Assembly (NCBI GenBank): GCA_016206515.1
Contig: JACQRN010000279.1
Coordinates: 1 to 5,660 of the forward strand
Reading direction: 5' to 3'
DNA length: 5,660 bases
From: Planctomycetota bacterium
GTDB taxonomy: Bacteria; Planctomycetota; SBBH01; JACQRN01
Shown here: positions 1-5,478 of the stretch, piece by piece
Layout of the letters: the number at the start of each line of letters is the position of its first letter
Numbering within the stretch: position 1 is the stretch's first letter
The notes under the pieces: generated by a model
What the model was told of the DNA's origin: nothing
The model's database searches: none
The model's input: only the letters and a program-made list of their open reading frames with translations
Program-made: the position numbers and the translations under genes

Positions 1-1605
1 CGGGTCCTTGATGTCGCAGGTCTTGCAATGCACGCAGTTGGACGGGTTGAGCTGGAGGCGCGCCCCGCCCGACTCCGGCTCCATCTCGTAGACGTTCGCG
101 GGGCAGAACCGGACGCACGGGTTGCCGAATTCCGCGGCGCAGCGCGAGCGGCACAGGTCCCAGTCCGCGACGAGGAGGTGGGCGGGCTGGTCCTCCTCGT
201 GACGCGTCCCGGAACGGAAGACGGAGTCGACCTTCGAGAAGGTGCGGCGTCCGTCCGCGTGCGGAGGCGACGGCCCCCGGGCCCCCTCGCCGTGGAAGGC
301 GGATGCCGTCATGAGCGCGTCCGGGTCCGCCTCGAAGGCGGGCGATCCGAAGGGATCCGCGCCGCCGAGGAGGCGCTGGATCTCGGAACGGACCGCCCCG
401 GACCAGAAGCCCCCCTCGAAAGCGCCATGGAAGTTCCGGGTGCGATACAGCTCGCGGCCCGCCCAGGACCGCTGGAAGGCGCGCGGATACGCTTCGAGCG
501 CGTTGGCGGAGACGTCGCCGCTTTCGAGGCAAGGGAGGATCGCCTCGGCGGCGAGCATCCCGGACTTCATCGCCAGATGGATCCCCTTCAACCGCTGGCC
601 GTTGACCATCTGCGCCGCGTCCCCGACCAGGCAGCAGCCGTCCGAGACGAGGCGCGGGATCGTGTGCCAGCCCCCCTCGGGAACCGCCTTCGCGCCGTAC
701 TCGACGATCTCGCCGCCTTCGAGAAGGGCGGCGACCCACGGGTGGGTCTTGAACCTCTGGAAGTCCGCGTGGGGGTTCAGGAACGGGTCCCGGTAGTTGA
801 GCCAGACGACGTAGCCGATCGACAGGTGCGTCGGGGAGAGGCCGTACAGCCAGCCGCCGGCGATCCCTGCGCGCGAGGAGAGGTCGGACGGGTACCCCAG
901 GGTGTGGACGACGCGCCCCGCGCCGAAAGCCCCCTCCGGGATACGCCAGACCTCCTTGACGCCGGTGGCATACGCCTCGGGGGATCGTCCCTCGTCGAGT
1001 CGCAGACGCCGGACGTGCTGCTTCGTGAGCGATCCGCGCGGCCCCTCCCCGAGGACGGTGACCTTCGAGCGGATGTCGATCCCCGGCTCGTGGTTCGGCT
1101 TCGGGTTCCCGTGCTTGTCGATCCCCTTGTCTCCGGTCCGGACGCCAAGGACGCGCTCCGCGTCGTACAACAGGTCCGTGCCGGAGAATCCGGAGAAGAT
1201 CTGGACCCCCAGCGCCTCCGCCTGCTGGGCGAGCCACGGCGTGAGCTGCGAGAGCGATACCACGTAGTTGCCGTGGTTGCGGAAGGCGGGGGGGGTGACC
1301 GGGAACGGGACCGCCTGACGCGGCGTCAGGAGCATGACGCGGTCCTCGGTGACCCGCTCGCCCAGCGGCGCCCCCCGGGCCTCGAAATCCGGGATCAGCT
1401 CGCGCAGGGCACGGGGGTCCATCACGCCCCCGCTGAACGACAGGAGGCCGACCGCGGATCCTTTCTCGAGGACCGCGATCGAGGGTTCGGTCCGTCCCGC
1501 GCCGCGGTCGCGCGCGAGGCGGGCGAGGTGGTACGCCCCCGCGAGGGAGGCCGGCCCGGCGCCCACGAACAGCACGTCGACCTCGAGCGTTTCCCGGTCC
1601 GGCAC
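1..1605 (-). CDS. Electron transfer flavoprotein:ubiquinone oxidoreductase (ETF-QO), 3'-truncated by window edge
   Basis: Membrane-associated FAD/[4Fe-4S] enzyme that takes electrons from reduced ETF (fed by acyl-CoA and other dehydrogenases) and reduces the quinone pool. The window shows 535 codons of a family normally about 550 residues, so only a short C-terminal end is missing. Visible: N-terminal FAD dinucleotide fold VLFVGAGPAS (residues 11-20) and LEKG (46-49); GEGPRGSLTK (186-195); the second FAD-contact motif LVGDAAQMVNGQRLKGIH (326-343); the HEEDQPAHL block (469-477); and the cluster-binding end with RFCPANVYE (499-507) and NCVHCKTCDIKDP (523-535). Canonical cluster ligands are Cys501, 524, 527 and 530. 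Extra cysteines sit at 485, 489 and 497. The GTG start at 1603-1605 is chosen because a TACAAT box lies exactly 6 nt upstream and the fold begins about 10 residues later. The reading frame has no ATG or GTG for some distance upstream. It is divergent from the homoserine dehydrogenase gene. Family assignment is firm; the exact start is inferred. Confidence 0.95.
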   Translation of the reverse strand, partial: MPDRETLEVDVLFVGAGPASLAGAYHLARLARDRGAGRTEPSIAVLEKGSAVGLLSFSGGVMDPRALRELIPDFEARGAPLGERVTEDRVMLLTPRQAVPFPVTPPAFRNHGNYVVSLSQLTPWLAQQAEALGVQIFSGFSGTDLLYDAERVLGVRTGDKGIDKHGNPKPNHEPGIDIRSKVTVLGEGPRGSLTKQHVRRLRLDEGRSPEAYATGVKEVWRIPEGAFGAGRVVHTLGYPSDLSSRAGIAGGWLYGLSPTHLSIGYVVWLNYRDPFLNPHADFQRFKTHPWVAALLEGGEIVEYGAKAVPEGGWHTIPRLVSDGCCLVGDAAQMVNGQRLKGIHLAMKSGMLAAEAILPCLESGDVSANALEAYPRAFQRSWAGRELYRTRNFHGAFEGGFWSGAVRSEIQRLLGGADPFGSPAFEADPDALMTASAFHGEGARGPSPPHADGRRTFSKVDSVFRSGTRHEEDQPAHLLVADWDLCRSRCAAEFGNPCVRFCPANVYEMEPESGGARLQLNPSNCVHCKTCDIKDP

Positions 1606-1611
1606 GGACGC

Positions 1612-1639
1612 ATTGTAGTGCGCTTGTGGGGGCGCTCGA
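1612..1639 (-). promoter_or_regulatory. Putative leaderless promoter of the ETF-QO gene
   Basis: On the minus strand the hexamer TACAAT (1612-1617, five of six matches to TATAAT) ends 6 nt before the GTG start at 1605. Transcription would therefore begin at or next to the start codon. No Shine-Dalgarno is visible. A weak -35 candidate, TCGAGC (1634-1639), lies 16 nt upstream of the -10 and matches TTGACA at three positions. The -10 is convincing mainly because the same box and spacing recur before other genes here. Confidence 0.6.
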
Positions 1640-1652
1640 TGGGAAGTACCTT
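1624..1652 (+). promoter_or_regulatory. Putative leaderless promoter of the homoserine dehydrogenase gene
   Basis: TTGTGG (1624-1629) and TACCTT (1647-1652) are separated by 17 nt, the optimal spacing for a sigma-70-type promoter. The -10 ends 7 nt before the ATG at 1660. This supports the 1660 start over the in-frame ATG at 1639, which would lie upstream of the predicted transcript start. The element is back to back with the ETF-QO promoter, whose -10 at 1612-1617 lies only 6 nt from this -35. Confidence 0.6.
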
Positions 1653-1659
1653 CCGCCGC

Positions 1660-2946
1660 ATGGGACCGCGCACCGTCGGGGTGGGCCTGCTCGGATGCGG
1701 GACGGTGGGGGGGACCCTCGCGAGGACCCTCCAGTCGGACCACGAGCGGTTGCTTCGGGAGACCGGCCTCGATTTCTCCCTGCGGCGGGTCGTCGTCCGC
1801 GATGCCGACAAGTCGCGGGAGGGGGTCCCGAGCACCCTGCTTTCGACGCGTTGGGAGGATCTTCTCTCGCCCGAGATCCAGGTGGTGGTCGAGGTCGCGG
1901 GGGGCGCGGGGCCGACCTTCGAGATCCTGAAACGGCTGATCGTCGGCGGGAAGCACATCGTCACCGCCAACAAGGTGGTCGTCAGCGAACATGGGGACGA
2001 GCTGCTCGACCTCGCCCGGAGGCACCGCCGGTGGGTGGGATTCGAGGCCTCCGTCGGGGCGGGCGTCCCGGTCCTGCACCTGGTACGGGAAGCACTCGCC
2101 GGCACGCCGGTCTCCCGCGTCGTCGGGATCCTCAACGGGACGACGAACTACATCCTGACCCGGATGGAGGAGTGTTCGGAGACGCAGGAGGCCGCGCTCC
2201 GCTCGGCGCAGCGCGCGGGGTTCGCGGAGGCGGACCCCTCGATGGACCTCGACGGAGTCGACGCCGCGCAGAAGGCCGCGATCCTGGCGACCCTCCTGAC
2301 ACGTCAGGTCGTGCATGGGCGCGACGTGCCGACGGAGGGGATCCGGCAGGTGACGGCCTCCGACATCGCCTCGGCGCGGAGGTTCCAATGCTCGCTCCGC
2401 CTGCTCGCGCTGATCACGTGCGAGGCTTCCGACCTGGAGGTCCGCGTGCACCCGTGCCTGGTCCCCTCCCGGCATCCCCTCGCCTCGGTCCGGGACCAGC
2501 AGAACGCGGTCTGGGTCGAGTCCCCGTTGAGCGGGCCGCTCCTGCTGTCGGGGCTCGGGGCGGGCGGCGGGCCGACAACGAGCGCCCTCCTGGCGGATCT
2601 CGTCGACATCGGGTGGCACCTCGGCGTGTTCGAGGACGCCGCCCCGCCGTGGGAGTCGGTGGGGCGCCTGCGCCTGCGGCCCTCGGGAGAGTCGGTGCGG
2701 AGGAACTATCTTCGGTTCGCCGTCGCGGACCAGGCCGGCGTGATCGGGGAGGTGACGACGATCCTCGGGTCCCACGGCATCTCCATCGAGTCCGTGCATG
2801 CGGGGGTGGAGGACGGCTCGTCGGGAGAGGGGACGCTGGAGATCCTCACCGACGATTCGCGCGAGAGGGATATGGCGGATGCGGTCAAGGCTTGCGAGGC
2901 GCTCGCGCAGGTGTTGGGGCCGTGCAGGAGGATCCGGTGTTTGTAG
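1660..2946 (+). CDS. hom: Homoserine dehydrogenase with C-terminal ACT domain
   Basis: Reduces aspartate 4-semialdehyde to homoserine with NAD(P)H, the branch-point step to threonine, isoleucine and methionine; cytosolic. The 428-residue length matches the usual monofunctional enzyme with an ACT domain (about 430). Visible: nucleotide-binding GVGLLGCGTVGG (7-18); ITANK-type motif with VTANKVVVSEHG (101-112), whose Lys105 is a catalytic candidate; GILNGTTNYIL (156-166); and AEADPSMDLDGVDAAQK (189-205), whose Asp201 and Lys205 keep the four-residue spacing of the known catalytic Asp/Lys pair. An ACT domain spans about 348-420 (YLRFAVADQAGVIGEVTTIL), suggesting allosteric feedback, classically by threonine. 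There is no aspartokinase domain. The frame stays open far upstream across the antisense of the ETF-QO gene, but that part is not protein-like. The ATG at 1660 is preferred because the fold starts within five residues and a TACCTT box sits 7 nt upstream. No thrB or thrC is visible nearby. The last 62 nt overlap the convergent pentapeptide-repeat gene. Confidence 0.95.
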   Translation: MGPRTVGVGLLGCGTVGGTLARTLQSDHERLLRETGLDFSLRRVVVRDADKSREGVPSTLLSTRWEDLLSPEIQVVVEVAGGAGPTFEILKRLIVGGKHIVTANKVVVSEHGDELLDLARRHRRWVGFEASVGAGVPVLHLVREALAGTPVSRVVGILNGTTNYILTRMEECSETQEAALRSAQRAGFAEADPSMDLDGVDAAQKAAILATLLTRQVVHGRDVPTEGIRQVTASDIASARRFQCSLRLLALITCEASDLEVRVHPCLVPSRHPLASVRDQQNAVWVESPLSGPLLLSGLGAGGGPTTSALLADLVDIGWHLGVFEDAAPPWESVGRLRLRPSGESVRRNYLRFAVADQAGVIGEVTTILGSHGISIESVHAGVEDGSSGEGTLEILTDDSRERDMADAVKACEALAQVLGPCRRIRCL

Positions 2947-3445
2947 GAGGCGAGCGTTCGTCATGAGTCGTGCCCGGCGGCAGACCTGCCGCCGGACGGA
3001 TGAAGGGAGGGGATGCGGGGCCGACCCGCTTCATCCTCTTGAGGAGCGGCAGGTCCTTCGGATCGAGCCGGGTCATGGCATCATAGGCGGCCCCGTCGAC
3101 CTGCGCGCCCGTCCAATCCGCCCCGGGGAACTTCGCGAAACGCAGGTTCGCCCCACGCAGGTCCGCCTCCCGGAGGTCGGCCTCATTGAAGAAGGCGGCG
3201 TGGAGGTCCGTGCCGCGAAGCACGGCCTGGCGGAAGTCCGTTTTGAGGCATTGCGCCCGTTTGAGCCGCGCGCCCGTCAGGTCGGCCCCTGCCAGGTCGC
3301 AGCGGGACAGGTTCGCGCCCGACAGGTCGGTCCCGGAGAGGTCCGCGCCTGCGAGCACCGCGCCAGACAGATCGATCCCCGCGAGGTTCTCGCCGCGCAG
3401 GGGCGGTCCGGCCGCGGCCCGTCGCAGCGCCTCGTCCCGGTCCAT
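2885..3445 (-). CDS. Pentapeptide-repeat protein
   Basis: A 186-residue protein of which residues 15-119 are 21 uninterrupted pentapeptide repeats with the A(D/N)LXX pattern, for example LAGADLSGTDLSGANL. Such repeats fold as a right-handed quadrilateral beta-helix, and 21 repeats give about five coils. There is no signal peptide or membrane segment, so it is probably cytosolic. The family has no single function; some members mimic DNA and bind gyrase, most are uncharacterised, and nothing here favours a specific role. The N-terminus is a short charged stretch (MDRDEALRRA). The tail (about 124-186) is Pro/Thr/Arg-rich, not repetitive, and runs through two hairpins before stopping 62 nt inside the convergent hom gene. 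The ATG at 3445 is preferred because TACGAT lies exactly 6 nt upstream; a longer open frame upstream is antisense to fabI. The repeat domain is certain; the far C-terminus is less so. Confidence 0.85.
   Translation of the reverse strand: MDRDEALRRAAAGPPLRGENLAGIDLSGAVLAGADLSGTDLSGANLSRCDLAGADLTGARLKRAQCLKTDFRQAVLRGTDLHAAFFNEADLREADLRGANLRFAKFPGADWTGAQVDGAAYDAMTRLDPKDLPLLKRMKRVGPASPPFIRPAAGLPPGTTHDERSPPTNTGSSCTAPTPARAPRKP
2974..2995. terminator. Strong GC hairpin just past the homoserine dehydrogenase stop, candidate terminator
   Basis: CCGGCGGCAG (2974-2983) and CTGCCGCCGG (2986-2995) are perfect 10-nt complements around AC; in practice this is a stem of about 9 bp with a 4-nt loop. It begins 28 nt after the hom stop codon. 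No T-tract follows on either strand, so intrinsic termination is uncertain. On the minus strand the same bases encode part of the tail of the pentapeptide-repeat protein. Confidence 0.45.
2998..3036. other. Second, interrupted inverted repeat downstream of hom
   Basis: GGATGAAG (2998-3005) pairs with CTTCATCC (3029-3036). An inner GCGGG/CCCGC pair lies just inside the right arm, so the right arm can pair continuously against a left arm containing a bulge of about 10 nt. A short TCTT (3037-3040) follows on the plus strand. It could assist termination of hom transcripts together with the hairpin immediately to its left. It also lies within the minus-strand coding tail, so coincidence is possible. 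Confidence 0.3.
3089..3403 (-). repeat. 21 tandem pentapeptide codon blocks (15-nt period)
   Basis: The DNA has a degenerate 15-nt periodicity because it encodes 21 pentapeptides (residues 15-119 of the pentapeptide-repeat protein). The central Leu/Phe recurs every fifth codon, occasionally replaced by Cys, Trp or Val (near residues 66, 111 and 116). The divergence between units shows this is an old protein repeat, not a recent DNA duplication. Confidence 0.85.
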
Positions 3446-3451
3446 GGATGA

Positions 3452-3480
3452 ATCGTAGCCGCTGGCGATTACAATGTCCC
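3452..3480 (-). promoter_or_regulatory. Putative leaderless promoter of the pentapeptide-repeat gene
   Basis: On the minus strand GGGACA (3475-3480, four of six matches to TTGACA) and TACGAT (3452-3457) are 17 nt apart. The -10 ends exactly 6 nt before the ATG at 3445. No Shine-Dalgarno is visible. The -35 shares a base with the fabI -10 box on the opposite strand, so polymerase binding to the two promoters should compete. Confidence 0.6.
3470..3475 (+). promoter_or_regulatory. Putative leaderless -10 box of fabI
   Basis: TACAAT ends exactly 6 nt before the fabI ATG at 3482, with no Shine-Dalgarno upstream. It is the same hexamer at the same spacing as before the ETF-QO gene. No convincing -35 is visible at 16-18 nt (sequence around GATGAA), so either the -35 is degenerate or an activator helps. 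Confidence 0.6.
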
Positions 3481-3481
3481 G

Positions 3482-4255
3482 ATGCCGGGTCTGCTCGAGG
3501 GGCGCAAGATTCTGGTCCTGGGGGTCGCGAACAAGCGTTCGATCGCGTGGGCGTCCGCGCAGGCGGCCGCGCGCGAGGGGGCGAGATTGATCCTGACCTA
3601 CCAGGAGAGGGTGAAGGAGGGCGTGGAGGAACTGGCCTCCAGCATTCCCGGCGCGCGCGCCCTTCCGTGCGAGGTCACGCAGGATGCCTCGGTCGAGACC
3701 CTTTTTCGCGACGTCGGCAAGTCGTGGGGGTGCCTGGACGGCCTGATCCACAGCATCGCCTTCGCGCCTGCGGCCGATCTGGAGAGGGCGTTCGTGGAAA
3801 CGTCGCGCGAGGGGTGCCAGGTCGCCGTCGATGTAAGCGCGTACTCGCTGCCGCTCCTGGCGCGCTTCGCCCGGCCCCTCCTGGAGGGATCCGGCGGCGC
3901 CTCCATCGTCGCCTACACGTACCTCGGGTCCGAGCGGGTCGTCCCCGGGTACAACGTCATGGGGATCGCCAAGGCCGCCCTCGAGGCGTCCGTGCGCTAC
4001 CTCGCCTACGACCTGGGGGTCGCGAAGGTGCGCGTGAACGGGATCTCGGCGGGGCCCGTCAACACGCTCTCGGCGCGCGGCGTGTCGGGGTTCACGAAGA
4101 TCCTCGATGTCGTGAAGGATCGCGCGCCGCTGCGGCGGAACATCGAGGCGTCCGAGGTCGCCGACGCGACGGTCTTCCTGCTGTCGCCGATGTCGCGGGG
4201 GATCACCGGGGAGATCCTGCATGTCGATGCCGGATACCACTGCATGGGACTGTAG
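3482..4255 (+). CDS. fabI: Enoyl-[acyl-carrier-protein] reductase (NADH), FabI type
   Basis: Catalyses the last step of each fatty-acid elongation cycle, reducing trans-2-enoyl-ACP with NAD(P)H; cytosolic, tetrameric in known homologues. The length of 257 residues is typical. It is an atypical short-chain dehydrogenase with the FabI cofactor motif GVANKRSIAWA (14-24), HSIAFAPA (90-97), AYTYLGSERVVPGYNVMG (144-161) and a C-terminal ITGEILHVDAGYHCMG (241-256). The catalytic pair is Tyr157-x6-Lys164 in YNVMGIAK, which is FabI spacing and distinguishes it from FabG (YxxxK); Tyr147 is the second conserved tyrosine. Position 94 is Ala where E. coli FabI has Gly93, as in several Gram-positive FabIs, and a Phe (204) sits at the equivalent of E. 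coli Phe203. The ATG at 3482 is supported by TACAAT 6 nt upstream. The start of the downstream gene lies inside its last 35 nt, suggesting an operon with the unknown protein and the glycosyltransferase. Confidence 0.96.
   Translation: MPGLLEGRKILVLGVANKRSIAWASAQAAAREGARLILTYQERVKEGVEELASSIPGARALPCEVTQDASVETLFRDVGKSWGCLDGLIHSIAFAPAADLERAFVETSREGCQVAVDVSAYSLPLLARFARPLLEGSGGASIVAYTYLGSERVVPGYNVMGIAKAALEASVRYLAYDLGVAKVRVNGISAGPVNTLSARGVSGFTKILDVVKDRAPLRRNIEASEVADATVFLLSPMSRGITGEILHVDAGYHCMGL
4208..4213 (+). promoter_or_regulatory. Internal Shine-Dalgarno within fabI deciding the next start
   Basis: GGGGAG lies 7 nt before the ATG at 4221, inside the fabI coding sequence. It is the main reason to accept a start that overlaps fabI by 35 nt. 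The hexamer at the leaderless position is not TANNNT here. Confidence 0.55.
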
Positions 4256-4787
4256 GGCGGTTCCGGGGCGCCCCCTGCGGTCGGACGACGAGATCCTGGC
4301 CCGGCTGCTCGGACGCTACCTGGCAGGGTTCGGCCCGGGCGCGGGCGGGCTGCGTTCGGCCGTCGGCCGGCTGGCCGCTCGCGGCTGCCCCGCCGCGACG
4401 GACCTCCGCGACCGGCTCGAATGGAGCGGGACCTCCGGGTATCCGGAGATCGCGCGCGCCTGGCGGCGCCTATCGCGGGGGGCCCCGGCCTCCGCGCGCG
4501 GGGAGGAGGAGATCGTCGCCCTCGCCCGGCTGGCGCGCGGGGTGGCCGCGGTGCTCGGGGGGCGGCTGGCGCCGGAGGCGGCCCGGATGCGGGTCGCTGC
4601 GGCGCTGGCGGTCCGGGACGTCCCGGCCGGTGCGCGGCGCATCGCGTCGCTCCTCGACCAGGGGGGCGGGACCAACGAGTGGAGCGTCCCGGAATCCCCC
4701 TGGCGCGACGCGGCCTTCCGCGGGGAGGTCGCGGCGGCGCTGCGCGAGCTGCGGACGCTCTGGTCCGCGGCGGGGGGACGGTCGTGA
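4221..4787 (+). CDS. Uncharacterised 188-residue helical protein coupled to fabI
   Basis: I do not recognise this family. It is rich in Ala, Arg, Leu and Gly and looks mostly alpha-helical and soluble: no signal peptide, no clear membrane span, only two cysteines (11 and 56). Features that argue for a real protein are regularly spaced aliphatic residues (DDEILARLLGRYLAGF, 22-37; EEEIVALARLARGVAAVLGG, 95-114), an aromatic-containing segment WSGTSGYPEIARAWRRL (68-84), and a less repetitive WSVPESPWRDAAF (154-166). It starts inside fabI, with GGGGAG 7 nt upstream of ATG 4221; ATG 4227 is an alternative. No ATG or GTG follows in frame for over 100 nt. Its stop shares four nucleotides (GTGA) with the glycosyltransferase start. 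Placement between two tightly overlapping genes implies co-translation and perhaps an envelope or lipid-related accessory role, but that is inference from context only. Confidence 0.7.
   Translation: MSMPDTTAWDCRAVPGRPLRSDDEILARLLGRYLAGFGPGAGGLRSAVGRLAARGCPAATDLRDRLEWSGTSGYPEIARAWRRLSRGAPASARGEEEIVALARLARGVAAVLGGRLAPEAARMRVAAALAVRDVPAGARRIASLLDQGGGTNEWSVPESPWRDAAFRGEVAAALRELRTLWSAAGGRS
4772..4778 (+). promoter_or_regulatory. Purine-rich ribosome binding site of the glycosyltransferase gene
   Basis: GGGGGGA lies 5 nt before the GTG at 4784. With the GTGA stop/start overlap, it points to translational coupling from the upstream gene. No TANNNT box sits at the leaderless position. Confidence 0.45.
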
Positions 4788-5464
4788 AGCTGTCGATCGT
4801 GATGCCGGTGTACAACGAGTCCCGGACCCTCGAGGAGATCCTGCGCCGTGTGCGCGCGGCCCCGCACGAGAAGGAGATCATCGCGGTCGACGACGCGTCG
4901 ACCGACGGGTCGTGGGACCGCCTACAGGCGCTCGCCGGACCGGACCTTGTCCTCCTGCGCCATGAGGTCAACCGCGGCAAGGGGGCGGCGCTGCGCACGG
5001 GGTTCGCCCGCGTCACGGGGGATGTCGTGATCGTGCAGGACGCCGACCTGGAGTACGATCCGAAGGACTACCCGGCGCTCCTGGAGCCGATCCTGGACGG
5101 GCGGGCGGACGTCGTCTTCGGCTCGCGCTTCATCGGCGGCGGGGCGCACCGGGTTCACCTGTTCTGGCATTCGGTGCTCAATCGGATGCTCACCACCTAT
5201 TCGAACATGCTGACGAACCTGAACCTGACCGACATGGAGGTGGGGTCGAAGGCGTTCAAGGCGGAGGTCGTCCGCGCGATCCGCTTGAAGTCGAGCCGGT
5301 TCGGGTTCGAGCCGGAGGTGACCGCTAGGGTCGCTCGCGGCAAATACCGCGTCTACGAGGTCCCGGTCTCGTACAGCGGCCGCAACCATGAGGAGGGGAA
5401 GAAGATCACTTGGCGCGACGGGATCGCGGCTCTGTTCTGGATCACGTGGTACCGGTTCTTTTGA
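4784..5464 (+). CDS. Family 2 glycosyltransferase, dolichol/polyprenyl-phosphate sugar synthase-like
   Basis: A 226-residue GT-A fold enzyme expected to transfer a sugar from a nucleotide sugar to a lipid-phosphate carrier (DPM1-like group); the sugar cannot be read from the sequence. Visible: LSIVMPVYNES (3-13); the nucleotide-binding VDDASTDGS (35-43); NRGKGAALRTGF (63-74); the metal-binding DADLEYDP (86-93) holding the DxD motif; FGSRF (112-116); FGFEPEVTARVAR (173-185), the acceptor-side block; and GRNHEEGKKITWRDG (199-213), a hallmark near the C-terminus. There is no transmembrane tail, so it is probably a peripheral enzyme at the inner face of the membrane, unlike GtrB/ArnC-type relatives. 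The GTG at 4784 overlaps the upstream stop by 4 nt and puts the beta-strand motif two residues from the N-terminus, as usual. A longer open frame upstream is Gly/Arg-rich and is the out-of-frame shadow of the preceding gene. Its product may feed protein or envelope glycosylation. Confidence 0.92.
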   Translation: MKLSIVMPVYNESRTLEEILRRVRAAPHEKEIIAVDDASTDGSWDRLQALAGPDLVLLRHEVNRGKGAALRTGFARVTGDVVIVQDADLEYDPKDYPALLEPILDGRADVVFGSRFIGGGAHRVHLFWHSVLNRMLTTYSNMLTNLNLTDMEVGSKAFKAEVVRAIRLKSSRFGFEPEVTARVARGKYRVYEVPVSYSGRNHEEGKKITWRDGIAALFWITWYRFF

Positions 5465-5466
5465 GG

Positions 5467-5472
5467 TAGGCT
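5467..5472 (+). promoter_or_regulatory. Possible leaderless -10 box of the arginase gene
   Basis: TAGGCT ends exactly 6 nt before the GTG at 5479, fitting the TANNNT pattern of this window. It is the least certain of the five. No -35 is obvious, the box overlaps the 14-nt gap after the glycosyltransferase stop, and GAGG (5463-5466) could be a distant Shine-Dalgarno 12 nt from the start. Confidence 0.4.
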
Positions 5473-5478
5473 GGGCGC

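Noticed and set aside
1314..1330. Perfect inverted repeat CCTGACG-CGG-CGTCAGG
   Set aside because: It lies inside the ETF-QO coding sequence in conserved-frame codons, has no T-tract and is not near a gene end, so it is most likely chance in GC-rich DNA.
28..1659. Open frame on the plus strand continuing upstream from homoserine dehydrogenase across the ETF-QO region
   Set aside because: It is antisense to a clearly recognisable ETF-QO gene. The translation is Arg/Gly/Asp/Pro-rich with no domain character, as expected from the complement of GC-rich codons. A good start with a promoter lies at 1660.
3089..3403. Short periodic repeats resembling a CRISPR or tandem DNA repeat array
   Set aside because: The period is 15 nt, the units are degenerate, and they translate into a regular pentapeptide helix; there are no spacers or conserved long repeats.
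3446..4240. Minus-strand extension of the pentapeptide-repeat frame upstream of 3445 (451 residues in total)
   Set aside because: It is antisense to fabI, whose catalytic motifs are intact, and the extra translation is basic and low-complexity. The start at 3445 has its own TACGAT box.
4421..4783. Longer N-terminal version of the glycosyltransferase
   Set aside because: The added residues are a Gly/Arg/Ala-rich out-of-frame reading of the upstream gene. The family's first beta strand begins right after GTG 4784, which has a ribosome binding site and a coupling overlap.
4006..5016. Long minus-strand open frame opposite fabI, the unknown gene and the glycosyltransferase
   Set aside because: Arg/Pro/Ser-rich composition with no recognisable motif, spanning the complement of three real genes; typical high-GC shadow frame.
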